64,000 bases of DNA, from positions 310,001-374,000 of the forward strand of contig NZ_SLWR01000011.1 in the NCBI RefSeq assembly GCF_004345665.1, read 5' to 3'. The notes below the pieces were generated by a model, which ran no database searches, had not been told where the DNA came from, and saw only the letters and a program-made list of their open reading frames with translations. This document shows positions 1-9,074 of this stretch, in pieces. The position numbers and the translations under genes are program-made. Position 1 is the stretch's first letter, and each line of letters starts with the position of its first letter. Origin of the DNA: Kribbella antiqua. GTDB lineage: Bacteria; Actinomycetota; Actinomycetes; Propionibacteriales; Kribbellaceae.

Positions 1-63
1 CCGGATTGTAGCGATCAGTAATGCGCCGGTCGCTTTCCGCCACGATCCGGAGTGAGGCCCTCC

Positions 64-765
64 ATGTCGCATCGCCGTATCCTGTCTTCGCTCGCGGGGC
101 TGAGCGCCACAGCCTTGGCCGCCGCCGCACTGGCCGTCCCCACCTTCGCCGCAGCGTTCCCCATCGCGTCGGCACCGGCCACCACCTCGACCACCTCGAC
201 TGAAGCGTCCAGAGCGGCGTACGTCGGTTCACCGCAGGACGAAGCCGCCACCAAGGCCTTCTACAACGCCGTGATGAAGTCGGCGCGCGCCAAGTTCGCG
301 CAGCAGGCCAAGTCGGGTAAGAAGGTCGCCGCCGTCACCGTGACGTACGCCGTCGACGCTCCGACGTTCCGCTCGCAGATCAACTCCAGTACGTCGATCT
401 GGAACTCGTCGGTCAGCAACGTCAAGCTGGTCGAGGGCAGCAACTACGACTTCTATTACACCGAGGGCAACGACTCGCGCGGCTCGTACGCGTCCACCGA
501 CGGGCACGGCAGCGGCTACATCTTCCTGGACTACGCCCAGGCGCAGCAGTACGACCCGACCCGCATCACCGCCCACGAGACCGGCCACGTGCTCGGCCTG
601 CCGGACCACTACCCCGGCCCCTGCTCCGAACTGATGTCCGGCGGCGGCCCCGGCCCGTCCTGCACCAACCCCTACCCGGACGCCACCGAACGCTCCAAGG
701 TCAACAACCTCTGGGCCAACGGCATCGCGGCCCCAAGCCAAGCAGCGTTCCACGCAGCCAAGTAA
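64..765 (+). CDS. Secreted snapalysin-like zinc metalloprotease (family M7)
   Basis: Secreted endopeptidase of about 233 residues. An N-terminal Sec signal (RR followed by an Ala/Leu-rich core, residues about 4-35) leads into a short Ser/Thr-rich pro-region. The motif HETGHVLGLPDHY starts at residue 171. His171, His175 and Asp181 match the zinc ligands and Glu172 the catalytic base of snapalysins, where an Asp replaces the third His of ordinary metzincins. Two Cys after the active site (PCSEL...PSCTN) could form the family disulfide. I chose ATG at 64 because GGAGTGAGG lies at a workable distance; an in-frame GTG at 52 sits too close to that site. It converges on the LacI gene, with a hairpin between. 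Family call is firm; substrate unknown. Confidence 0.9.
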   Translation: MSHRRILSSLAGLSATALAAAALAVPTFAAAFPIASAPATTSTTSTEASRAAYVGSPQDEAATKAFYNAVMKSARAKFAQQAKSGKKVAAVTVTYAVDAPTFRSQINSSTSIWNSSVSNVKLVEGSNYDFYYTEGNDSRGSYASTDGHGSGYIFLDYAQAQQYDPTRITAHETGHVLGLPDHYPGPCSELMSGGGPGPSCTNPYPDATERSKVNNLWANGIAAPSQAAFHAAK

Positions 766-778
766 CCCCCAGCCCTTC

Positions 779-815
779 GGCCCGGAACCACTCGGCAGGG
801 GGTGGCTTCCGGGCC
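779..815. terminator. Hairpin between convergent genes
   Basis: GGCCCGGAACCAC pairs with GTGGCTTCCGGGCC, leaving one bulged base. It lies 14 nt after the protease stop and 7 nt before the stop of the opposing LacI gene, so it can terminate both. There is no U-tract, as is common in actinomycetes. Confidence 0.6.
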
Positions 816-821
816 GGAGTT

Positions 822-1850
822 TCAGTGGGCCGGGCCAGTGGAGGCGCGGACTACTAGTTCGGGGCGGAAGAGGAATTCGGTGTGGGGGGTGGTGTGGCCT
901 CGGACCTCTTCCAGGAGGGACTGGACTGCGGCCAGGGCCATGGGTTGGACGGGTTGGCGGATGGTGGTGAGGGGTGGGTCGGTGAACTCCATCATGGGGG
1001 CGTCGTCGTAGCCGACGACCGAGATGTCGGCGGGGACGGCGAGGCCGCGTTGGCGGGCTGCTCGGATGACGCCGAGCGCCATCATGTCGGACCCGCAGAT
1101 CACCGCGCTGACGCCGGCATCCAGCAGTGGTTGGGCGGCCGCGGCACCACCCTCGACGCCGAACATGCTCAATGAGACCAAACCGTCCAGGTCCTGATCC
1201 GACAGGCCCAGCTGGGCTTTCATCGAGGTTCGGTAGCCGGCCAGTTTCCGCTGTACGACGATGAAGCGTTCCGGCCCGGAGGCGAAGCCGATCCGCCGGT
1301 GGCCGAGGGCAACGAGATGTGAGACCGCGAGCTCCATCGCGGCGTACTCGTCCGACGACACGAACGGCGCCTCGACGCCCGGCAGCCAGCCGTTCACGAA
1401 CACCACCGGCAGTCGCCGGTCCACCAGCGACTGATAGCGCGCGTGGTCGGCGCCGGTGTCCGCGTGCAGGCCGGAGACGAAGATGATCCCGGAGACGCCG
1501 CGCTCGAGCAGCATCTCGACGTACTCCTCCTCCGTCGCGCCGGAGGGGGACTGCGTGCACAGCACCGGGGTGTACCCGCGCTGCGACAGCGCGGACTCGA
1601 TCACCTGGGCGAACGCCGGGAAGATCGGGTTGATCAACTCCGGCATCACCAGCCCGATCAGTCCCGCGGACCGCCGCCGCAACCGGGTCGGCCGTTCGAA
1701 GCCCAGTACGTCGAGTGCCGTCAGCACCGACTGTTTGGTCTCCTCCGCCACCCCCGGCTTGCCGTTCAGCACCCGCGAGACCGTCGCCTCGCTGACCCCC
1801 GCCTTGGCCGCGATATCCGCCAGCCGCGCTCTACTGCTCACGCGGGGCAC
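822..1850 (-). CDS. LacI-family transcriptional repressor (copy 1)
   Basis: Sugar-responsive repressor of 342 residues. The N-terminal LacI helix-turn-helix (LADIAAKAGVSEATVSRVLNGKPGV) has the hinge/recognition sequence typical of the family, followed by a periplasmic-binding-protein-like effector domain ending in TTIRQPVQPMALAAV. I chose GTG at 1850, which has GGTGGG upstream; the open frame extends to 1919 but would translate through a palindromic operator. It diverges from the MsiK-type ATPase at 2059, which it may control along with itself. Its recognition region is nearly the same as that of the LacI protein at 15993-16985. The inducer cannot be read from sequence. Confidence 0.88.
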   Translation of the reverse strand: MPRVSSRARLADIAAKAGVSEATVSRVLNGKPGVAEETKQSVLTALDVLGFERPTRLRRRSAGLIGLVMPELINPIFPAFAQVIESALSQRGYTPVLCTQSPSGATEEEYVEMLLERGVSGIIFVSGLHADTGADHARYQSLVDRRLPVVFVNGWLPGVEAPFVSSDEYAAMELAVSHLVALGHRRIGFASGPERFIVVQRKLAGYRTSMKAQLGLSDQDLDGLVSLSMFGVEGGAAAAQPLLDAGVSAVICGSDMMALGVIRAARQRGLAVPADISVVGYDDAPMMEFTDPPLTTIRQPVQPMALAAVQSLLEEVRGHTTPHTEFLFRPELVVRASTGPAH

Positions 1851-1886
1851 TGTACCCACCACCCGTTGAGCTTGCAGCAAGATCGT

Positions 1887-1898
1887 GCAAGAACTTGC
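1887..1898. promoter_or_regulatory. Putative LacI operator GCAAGAACTTGC
   Basis: GCAAG-AA-CTTGC is an inverted repeat 37 nt upstream of the LacI start, with further TTGCAG/GCAAG half-sites beside it at about 1872-1880. The same 12-mer on the opposite strand (GCAAGTTCTTGC) lies upstream of the second LacI gene, which supports operator function. Confidence 0.65.
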
Positions 1899-2058
1899 AG
1901 ACTGCGTGGATGTGTCCACAACGTGAACAGAATGGACACGTCACACGCCGTAAACCTTGTCAGAACCAGCGCGCCGGGTGAGGATGGGCGCACCCCCGCC
2001 CGGGGGCCTTTACTCGGATCGTCCGGCACGTTCCTGCCGGTGAAGGGAAGTAATCGTC

Positions 2059-3138
<1,080 letters not shown>

Positions 3139-3150
3139 TTCGTACGACGT

Positions 3151-3196
3151 AATACAGACGGCCCCGGGTGGTTATCCACCCGGGGCCGTCTGTATT
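3151..3196. terminator. Perfect 21-bp bidirectional terminator hairpin
   Basis: The arms at 3151-3171 and 3176-3196 are perfectly complementary over 21 bp around the loop TTAT (core GACGGCCCCGGGTGG). It serves the ATPase on the plus strand. The right arm ends on the first base of the opposing permease's stop codon, so it can also stop minus-strand transcription. Confidence 0.85.
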
Positions 3197-4185
3197 CAGG
3201 TGATGTCCCGGCGCTGGAAGACCGCCGCGCCGATCGCGATCACGACGACCGCGAGGATGCCGAGATACCAGGCGCCGTGCTCGAACGTCAGCGTCTTCTC
3301 GATCGAGTTGCACATGTAGCCACCATCGGGGCTGGACGAGCACTGGTTCAGGTAGTACGTCGTGTCGTGCCGGACGAAGGCATCGAAGTTCGTCTTCACC
3401 AGCCACGGCTGCGCCTTGTTGAGGAAGCTGGCGAACACCCCCTCGATCAGCACCAGGTACGCCATCACCACACCGATCGCGGCCGCCGTATGCCGGAGCA
3501 ACGAACCCGCCACACTGCCGAGCGCTGCTCCCAGCGCGGTCAGCAGGACGGCCCGGCCGCCGATCGCGGTGAGATCACCCCACACCTTGCCCGTCGTGGT
3601 CGCCGTATCGCCGAGCTGATCAACGATCAGATAAGTGCCGAGCAGCGAGATCGCCAGTACGACGACCCCGACCGGCGCGAGCCCGATCGCGGCGGCCAGC
3701 ACTTTGCTGCCGTAGACCCGGAGCCGGCGCGGTTCGAACGTCAGCCAGTTGCCGATCGACCCCGTACTGAACTCGGCGCCGAAGAAGCTCGCCCCGATCA
3801 GGAACGCGGCGAAGACCAGCAGGTACGACGAACCGAGCAGCAGCTCCGGCATCACCTCGGCGAACACGGTCCGCGGCTTGCCGAAGTCGTCGATGGTCGG
3901 CTCCCGGAACGCACACATCTCCTCCAGCGCCGGCTTCGGATCCGGCATGTTCCGCCAGTCCGCCTCGCACATCTGCTTGTTCTCGTCGCCGTGCTCCACC
4001 CAGTCCTTGTGGACCTGCTCGTACTGCGTCTGTGCCACCCGCTGCTCGTCGGCGGACAACGGCCGCGCGTCCTGCCAGATCGCGAACAGCAGGAACGCGG
4101 TGATGCCGAGGACCGCGAGTACGCCGATGACGGTCAGCCGGCGGGCCGTGAGGCGGCGGAGCTCAACCCCGGTGAGACGGATCAT
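3196..4185 (-). CDS. ABC-2 type transporter permease
   Basis: Integral membrane subunit of an ABC exporter, 329 residues. TM1 lies at about residues 17-36 and is followed by a roughly 70-residue polar extracytoplasmic loop (Glu/Asp-rich, two Cys). Further hydrophobic segments include LLLGSSYLLVFAAFLIGASFF and IGLAPVGVVVLAISLLGTYL. Another follows LRHTAAAIGVVMAYLVLIEGV, and the last is at the C-terminus. Its start overlaps the ATPase stop as ATGA (4182-4185), so the two are translationally coupled. The layout matches drug, lantibiotic or lipid exporters of the CcmA/NatA type. The substrate is not evident; promoter context hints at copper control. Confidence 0.8.
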   Translation of the reverse strand: MIRLTGVELRRLTARRLTVIGVLAVLGITAFLLFAIWQDARPLSADEQRVAQTQYEQVHKDWVEHGDENKQMCEADWRNMPDPKPALEEMCAFREPTIDDFGKPRTVFAEVMPELLLGSSYLLVFAAFLIGASFFGAEFSTGSIGNWLTFEPRRLRVYGSKVLAAAIGLAPVGVVVLAISLLGTYLIVDQLGDTATTTGKVWGDLTAIGGRAVLLTALGAALGSVAGSLLRHTAAAIGVVMAYLVLIEGVFASFLNKAQPWLVKTNFDAFVRHDTTYYLNQCSSSPDGGYMCNSIEKTLTFEHGAWYLGILAVVVIAIGAAVFQRRDIT

Positions 4186-5105
4186 TTCAGCCCCTCCCCC
4201 GCGGTCAACTCGAGGAAGACCGATTCGAGGTCGGCCCGGACCGGGGCCAGCTCGGACACGTAGAGCTCCTGATGTGCCAGCCGGCGAGTGACGTCGGCAG
4301 GATGCTCTGCGCCGTCCACCAGCAGGTAGTTGCCGTCGGCCCGTACTGTCATCCCGGCCGCGGTCAGGATCCGGATCGCCGCCTCGTGGTTGTCCACCGC
4401 CACCTTGACCGTTGCCGCCGTACTGCCGCCGATCACCTGGGCGACCGTGCCGGAGGCGAGCAGCCGGCCGTGGCCGATGATCGACACGGTGTCGGCGACC
4501 TGCTCGACCTCGGCGAGGATGTGGCTGCTGACCAGGACGGTCCGGCCCTGATCGCCGAGGCCGCGCATGGTCTCGCGGATCTCCCGGATGCCCGCCGGAT
4601 CGAGGCCGTTGGTCGGCTCGTCGAAGATCAGCAGGTCGGGTTGCTTCAGCAGGGTCGCCGCGATCGCTAGCCGCTGCTTCATGCCGAGCGAGTACGCCTT
4701 GTACCGATCCTTGCCGCGCTCGCCCAGCGAGGTCTGCTCGAGCACCTCACCGACCTGTTTCCTGGGTACGCCGATCGCCTCGGCGAGCAGCTCCAGGTTC
4801 TTCCGGCCACTGAAGGCCGGGAAGAACTTCGGCGACTCCACGATCGCGCCGACCCGGCCGACGACCTCTGGCAGCTGAGCCGGCACCGGCCGGTCGAACA
4901 CCGTCATCGTCCCCGCGTCGGCCCGGATCAGCCCGAGCAGCATCCGGATCGACGTCGTCTTGCCCGACCCGTTCGGCCCGAGGAACCCGTGAACTCCCCC
5001 GACCGGCACGTCCAGGTCGAGTCCCTGAACGGCCACCACCTTCCGGCCCAGCCGGGTCCGGTAGGTCTTCCGCAGACCGCGCGTACTGATCGCCAGTTCT
5101 GGCAT
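4182..5105 (-). CDS. ABC exporter ATP-binding protein (CcmA/DrrA-like)
   Basis: Nucleotide-binding subunit, 307 residues, partner of the downstream permease. It has Walker A GPNGSGKTT, the signature YSLGMKQRLAIAATLLKQPDLLIFDEPTNGLD split across signature and Walker B, and the H-loop SSHILAEVE. A C-terminal domain typical of DrrA-like exporters follows. ATG at 5105 was chosen because AAGGGGGTGG sits just upstream; the longer open frame to 5273 would run through the CsoR operator region. The gene diverges from csoR with three copper operators between, so its transcription is plausibly copper-responsive. Confidence 0.87.
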   Translation of the reverse strand: MPELAISTRGLRKTYRTRLGRKVVAVQGLDLDVPVGGVHGFLGPNGSGKTTSIRMLLGLIRADAGTMTVFDRPVPAQLPEVVGRVGAIVESPKFFPAFSGRKNLELLAEAIGVPRKQVGEVLEQTSLGERGKDRYKAYSLGMKQRLAIAATLLKQPDLLIFDEPTNGLDPAGIREIRETMRGLGDQGRTVLVSSHILAEVEQVADTVSIIGHGRLLASGTVAQVIGGSTAATVKVAVDNHEAAIRILTAAGMTVRADGNYLLVDGAEHPADVTRRLAHQELYVSELAPVRADLESVFLELTAGEGLK

Positions 5106-5169
5106 GCCACCCCCTTGTCGAGCCAGTAGACGCACAGCTTGGCAGGTTTGTTGGGCGACTGCTGCGAAA

Positions 5170-5256
5170 ATACCCCCTGCGGGTATGTCTTGGGGCACTT
5201 GCGTTTGATACCCCGAGGGGGTAACTTCATGGCTGTCGACATACCCCCGAGGGGTA
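5170..5256. promoter_or_regulatory. Three CsoR-type copper operators
   Basis: Three G-tract palindromes of the form ATACCCC(C)nGGGGTA lie between the ABC exporter and csoR. They are ATACCCCCTGCGGGTAT (5170-5186), ATACCCCGAGGGGGTA (5208-5223) and ATACCCCCGAGGGGTA (5241-5256). They match the actinobacterial CsoR operator (TACCCC-GGGGTA). The third lies 15 nt before the csoR ATG. The first two are nearer the divergent exporter. Confidence 0.88.
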
Positions 5257-5271
5257 GATGAGGAGCTTGTC

Positions 5272-5568
5272 ATGACCGAAGACCACGTGCACGGCTACAC
5301 CGCCGAGAAGAGCAGCCACCTGAAGCGGCTGCGGCGGATCGAGGGTCAGATCCGTGGCCTGCAGCGGATGGTCGAGGAGGACAAGTACTGCATCGACATC
5401 CTCACCCAGGTGTCCGCGGCGACGAAGGCACTGCAGTCCTTCTCGCTGGAGTTGCTCGACGAGCACCTGGCGCACTGCGTGGTCGAGGCCGCGCAGAAGG
5501 GCGGCGCGGAAGCGGAGGAGAAGGTCCGCGAGGCCTCCGACGCGATCGCCCGCCTCGTTCGCAGCTGA
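5272..5568 (+). CDS. csoR: Copper-sensing repressor CsoR
   Basis: All-alpha copper-responsive repressor, 98 residues. The Cu(I) ligands of the family are present as Cys40 (YCIDIL), His65 and Cys69 (HLAHC), with the family helix RLRRIEGQIRGLQRMVEEDKYC before them. Apo-CsoR binds G-rich palindromes and releases on Cu(I). Three such sites precede this gene. AGGAG precedes the ATG. It heads an operon with copZ, an envelope protein and copA, so it should autoregulate the whole set. Confidence 0.95.
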   Translation: MTEDHVHGYTAEKSSHLKRLRRIEGQIRGLQRMVEEDKYCIDILTQVSAATKALQSFSLELLDEHLAHCVVEAAQKGGAEAEEKVREASDAIARLVRS

Positions 5569-5596
5569 AAACAACCCGAGCTTCAAGGAGCACGCT

Positions 5597-5815
5597 ATGA
5601 CCACCACGACCTACTCCGTCTCCGGTATGACCTGCGGCCACTGCAGCGCGTCTGTCACCGAGGAGATCAGCAAGATCGCCGGTGTGCAGGAGGTCAGCAT
5701 CGATCTCGTCGCGGGCGGCACCTCCGCGGTCCACGTGACGAGTGAGTCCGCTCTCGACGAGTCCGCCGTACGTGAGGCCGTCGACGAGGCGGGCTACGAA
5801 CTGGCGGCGTCGTGA
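5597..5815 (+). CDS. copZ: CopZ-like copper chaperone (HMA domain)
   Basis: A 72-residue single heavy-metal-associated domain with the Cu(I)-binding motif GMTCGHC near the N-terminus and the beta-alpha-beta-beta-alpha-beta pattern of Atx1/CopZ proteins. It is expected to pass Cu(I) to CopA or CsoR in the cytoplasm. AAGGAG lies 8 nt before the ATG at 5597. Its stop overlaps the next start as GTGA (5812-5815). It is 28 nt downstream of csoR. Confidence 0.93.
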   Translation: MTTTTYSVSGMTCGHCSASVTEEISKIAGVQEVSIDLVAGGTSAVHVTSESALDESAVREAVDEAGYELAAS

Positions 5816-6756
5816 CCAGGGCCGCCGCGCTCCGGCTCGGCGCGTTCGCCGGTGCGCTGGCGCTCGCCTTCGCGGCGGCGTTCGCGATCGGCGCCGCGGT
5901 CGAACCGATCGCGGCGGCCAAACCGGAGGCATCAATGGAAGGACATGGCGGAGGCCACAGTGAATCCGGCGGACAGTTGCCGGGCCTGGCGGTCTCCGAT
6001 GCCGGCTACACCTTTGCTCCCCAGACAACCTTCTACCAGGCCGGCGCCAAGACCGCGCTGCGCTTCACGATCCAAGGACCCGACGGCAAGCCGGTCACGC
6101 AGTACCAGCAGACGCATGAGAAGGATCTGCACCTGATCGTCGTACGGCGTGACCTGTCCGGCTTCCACCACGTGCACCCGACCCGGGACGCGGGTGGGAC
6201 CTGGAGCATCCCCTTCACGTTCACTGCCGGCGGGACCTGGCGGCTGTATGCCGACTTCAAGCCCGCCGGGCTGGACCGGACGCTGACGCTCGGCACCGAC
6301 GTGAACGTGTCCGGCCTCTACATCCCGGTCCCACTGAGCGAGCCGTCGAGCAACTACAGCTTCCACGGGTACGACGTGACGCTCGCCGGCAGCCCGGTCG
6401 CGGGGAAGGAAACCGAGCTGACGTTCACGGTCAGCCGCGGCGGGAAGCCGGTCACCGACCTGCAGCCGTACCTGGGCGCCTTCGGGCACCTGGTGTCACT
6501 GCGCAGCGGCGACCTCGCCTACCTGCACAACCATCCCGCCGAGGAAGCGACGGCTGGGATGAAGGGTGGGCCGTCGATCACCTTCGGGACGACGTTCCCG
6601 ACGGCAGGGACGTACAGCCTGTTCCTGGACTTCCAGCACGCCGGCGCCGTCCACACGGCGGAGTTCACCGTTCGCGTCGGCTCTGAGGGTACGACGATCG
6701 TCCCGCCGGCCACTGTCACTCCCGAGCACGAAGAGACCCCGCACGGCCACTCCTGA
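5812..6756 (+). CDS. Membrane-anchored, His-rich extracytoplasmic protein of the copper operon
   Basis: This 314-residue protein has a signal/anchor at residues about 7-30, followed by the His/Met-containing stretch SMEGHGGGHSESGG. Two beta-rich repeats follow. The first carries HEKDLHLIVVRRDLSGFHHVHP, the second GHLVSLRSGDLAYLHNHP; each is followed by an Ig-like ending (GTWRLYADF, GTYSLFLDFQHAG). The C-terminus is His-rich (EHEETPHGHS). The clustered His residues and the position between copZ and copA suggest extracytoplasmic copper binding or delivery. Relatives sit beside copA in other actinomycetes, but I know no assigned activity. GTG start within GTGA overlap. Confidence 0.75.
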   Translation: MTRAAALRLGAFAGALALAFAAAFAIGAAVEPIAAAKPEASMEGHGGGHSESGGQLPGLAVSDAGYTFAPQTTFYQAGAKTALRFTIQGPDGKPVTQYQQTHEKDLHLIVVRRDLSGFHHVHPTRDAGGTWSIPFTFTAGGTWRLYADFKPAGLDRTLTLGTDVNVSGLYIPVPLSEPSSNYSFHGYDVTLAGSPVAGKETELTFTVSRGGKPVTDLQPYLGAFGHLVSLRSGDLAYLHNHPAEEATAGMKGGPSITFGTTFPTAGTYSLFLDFQHAGAVHTAEFTVRVGSEGTTIVPPATVTPEHEETPHGHS

Positions 6757-6772
6757 GAGGAGGCACACAGCA

Positions 6773-9004
6773 ATGACCACCACAGAACCCGGTCAGTCCG
6801 TCGAACTCATCATCGGTGGCATGACGTGCGCCTCGTGCGCCGCGCGGGTGGAGAAGAAGCTGAACCGGATGGACGGCGTCACCGCGACCGTCAACTACGC
6901 CACCGAGAAGGCGAAAGTGACCTTCGCGGACGGCATCACCACCGACGAGCTGGTCGCCACTGTCGAGAAGACCGGCTACACCGCGACCCTTCCGACCCCG
7001 GCGGTCGAGCCTTCGGACGACGAGCCCGACGAGCTCAAGCCGCTGCGGCAGCGGCTGATCACCAGCATTGTGCTGGCGGTGCCGGTGATCGCGTTCGGGA
7101 TGATCCCGGCGCTGCAGTTCGACTTCTGGCAGTGGGCATCACTGACACTGGCTTTCCCGGTGGTGACGTGGGCGGCCTGGCCGTTCCACAAGGCCGCCTG
7201 GACGAACCTGCGGCACGGCGCGGCGACGATGGACACGCTGATCTCGCTGGGCGTGGTGAGCGCCTTCTTGTGGTCGCTGTACGCGTTGTTCATAGGCGGT
7301 GCCGGTGAGCCGGGAATGAAGATGCCGTTCACGCTGATCCCGTCCCGCGGCAGCGGCGCCGAGGAGATCTATCTCGAGGTCGCGGCCGGCGTCACGACCT
7401 TCATCCTGGCCGGGCGGTACTTCGAGGCCCGCGCCAAGCGACGGTCCGGTGCCGCGCTGCGGGCGCTGCTGGAGCTGGGCGCGAAGGATGTCGCCGTACT
7501 GCGGAATGGGTCCGAGGTGCGGATCCCGGCGGATCAGCTGGTTGTCGGCGACCAGTTCGTCGTACGGCCGGGTGAGAAGGTCGCCACGGATGGCCTGATC
7601 GTGACCGGCAGCAGCGCGGTCGATGCGTCGATGCTCACGGGCGAGTCGGTGCCGGTCGAGGTCGGCGCGGGTGACGCCGTGGTGGGTGCGACTGTGAATG
7701 CGGGCGGGCGGCTCGTCGTACGGGCGACCCGAGTTGGTGCGGATACTCAGTTGGCGCAGATGGCGCGGCTGGTCGAGGACGCGCAGAACGGGAAGGCCGC
7801 GGTGCAGCGGCTGGCCGACAAGGTGTCCGGGATCTTCGTGCCGATCGTGATCGGGCTGGCGCTGGCGACGCTCGGCTTCTGGCTGGGCAACGGTTCACCG
7901 GTCGAGATCGCGTTCACCGCGGCGGTCGCCGTACTGATCATCGCTTGCCCTTGTGCGCTTGGGCTGGCCACGCCGACCGCGTTGATGGTCGGTACCGGCC
8001 GGGGTGCGCAGTTGGGCATCCTGATCAAGGGCCCCGAGGTGCTGGAGTCGACGCGGCGGGTGGACACCGTCGTACTCGACAAGACGGGCACTGTGACGAC
8101 GGGCCGGATGGAGCTGGTCGACGTACTGCTGGTTGCTGACGAGGACCGTTCCGAGGTACTGCGGTTGGCTGGGGCGCTGGAGCACTCCAGTGAGCACCCG
8201 ATCGCTGCTGCCATCGCCCGAGGGGCTATGGCCGAGCTGGGTCAGCTGCCTGAGGTCGAGGACTTTGGGAACGTCGAAGGGCTCGGGGTGCAGGGCATCG
8301 TCGACGGGCACGCCGTACTGGTCGGACGGACGCGACTGCTGGAGGAGTGGAGCCAGTACCTGCCGGACGACCTGGCGCATGCCAAGGACCACGCCGAGGC
8401 CGAGGGCAGTACGGCGGTCGCGGTCGGCTGGGACGGGAAGGCGCGGGCGGTGCTGGTGGTCGCGGACACGGTCAAGGCGACGTCAGCACAGGCCATTCAG
8501 GATTTGAAGGCACTAGGCCTCCGGCCGGTGCTGCTGACCGGGGACAACGAAGCGGTGGCGACGAAGGTGGCGGCTGAGGTCGGCATCGACGAGGTGATCG
8601 CCGAGGTACTGCCGGCCGACAAGGTCGAGGCCGTGAAGAAGCTGCAGGGCGAGGGCCGGGTCGTCGCAATGGTCGGCGACGGCGTCAACGACGCGGCCGC
8701 GCTGGCTCAGGCCGATCTCGGCCTGAGCATGGGCACCGGCACCGACGTAGCGATCGAGGCCAGCGACCTGACCCTGGTCCGCGGCGACCTGCGCGCAGCG
8801 GCGGACGCCATCCGCCTCTCCCGCAGCACCCTCCGAACCATCAAGGGCAACCTCTTCTGGGCCTTCGCCTACAACGTAGCCGCCCTCCCCCTAGCCGCCG
8901 CCGGCCTCCTGAACCCGATGCTCGCAGGCGCCGCCATGGCCTTCAGCTCGATCTTCGTAGTAACCAACAGCCTCCGCCTCCGCCACTTCAAACCCCTCAA
9001 CTGA
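6773..9004 (+). CDS. copA: Cu(I)-exporting P1B-type ATPase CopA
   Basis: Copper efflux pump of 743 residues. An N-terminal HMA domain carries GMTCASC (Cys19, Cys22). A TM bundle includes the CPC metal site (Cys392-Pro393-Cys394), the hallmark of Cu/Ag pumps. The actuator motif is LTGES, the phosphorylated Asp436 lies in DKTGT, the nucleotide-domain HP motif is SEHPI, and the hinge is GDGVND (Asp636). The RBS GAGAGGAGG precedes ATG 6773; in-frame codons farther upstream lie inside the previous gene and were rejected. Last gene of the csoR operon, closed by a hairpin. Confidence 0.96.
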   Translation: MTTTEPGQSVELIIGGMTCASCAARVEKKLNRMDGVTATVNYATEKAKVTFADGITTDELVATVEKTGYTATLPTPAVEPSDDEPDELKPLRQRLITSIVLAVPVIAFGMIPALQFDFWQWASLTLAFPVVTWAAWPFHKAAWTNLRHGAATMDTLISLGVVSAFLWSLYALFIGGAGEPGMKMPFTLIPSRGSGAEEIYLEVAAGVTTFILAGRYFEARAKRRSGAALRALLELGAKDVAVLRNGSEVRIPADQLVVGDQFVVRPGEKVATDGLIVTGSSAVDASMLTGESVPVEVGAGDAVVGATVNAGGRLVVRATRVGADTQLAQMARLVEDAQNGKAAVQRLADKVSGIFVPIVIGLALATLGFWLGNGSPVEIAFTAAVAVLIIACPCALGLATPTALMVGTGRGAQLGILIKGPEVLESTRRVDTVVLDKTGTVTTGRMELVDVLLVADEDRSEVLRLAGALEHSSEHPIAAAIARGAMAELGQLPEVEDFGNVEGLGVQGIVDGHAVLVGRTRLLEEWSQYLPDDLAHAKDHAEAEGSTAVAVGWDGKARAVLVVADTVKATSAQAIQDLKALGLRPVLLTGDNEAVATKVAAEVGIDEVIAEVLPADKVEAVKKLQGEGRVVAMVGDGVNDAAALAQADLGLSMGTGTDVAIEASDLTLVRGDLRAAADAIRLSRSTLRTIKGNLFWAFAYNVAALPLAAAGLLNPMLAGAAMAFSSIFVVTNSLRLRHFKPLN

Positions 9005-9017
9005 GGCATCTGAGGAG

Positions 9018-9065
9018 AATGTGGCCGTACGCGCACAGCACAAAATGTGAACGTACGGCCACATT
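9018..9065. terminator. Hairpin after copA
   Basis: Perfect 14-bp arms AATGTGGCCGTACG (9018-9031) and CGTACGGCCACATT (9052-9065) around a 20-nt loop. It lies between copA and the convergent toxin gene, which ends at 9075, so it may serve both. Confidence 0.7.
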
Positions 9066-9074
9066 CGGCTTTAA

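Noticed and set aside
229..1560. Long minus-strand open frame of 443 codons
   Set aside because: It overlaps the protease and LacI genes on known frames and translates to Arg/Pro-rich low-complexity sequence typical of high-GC shadow frames.
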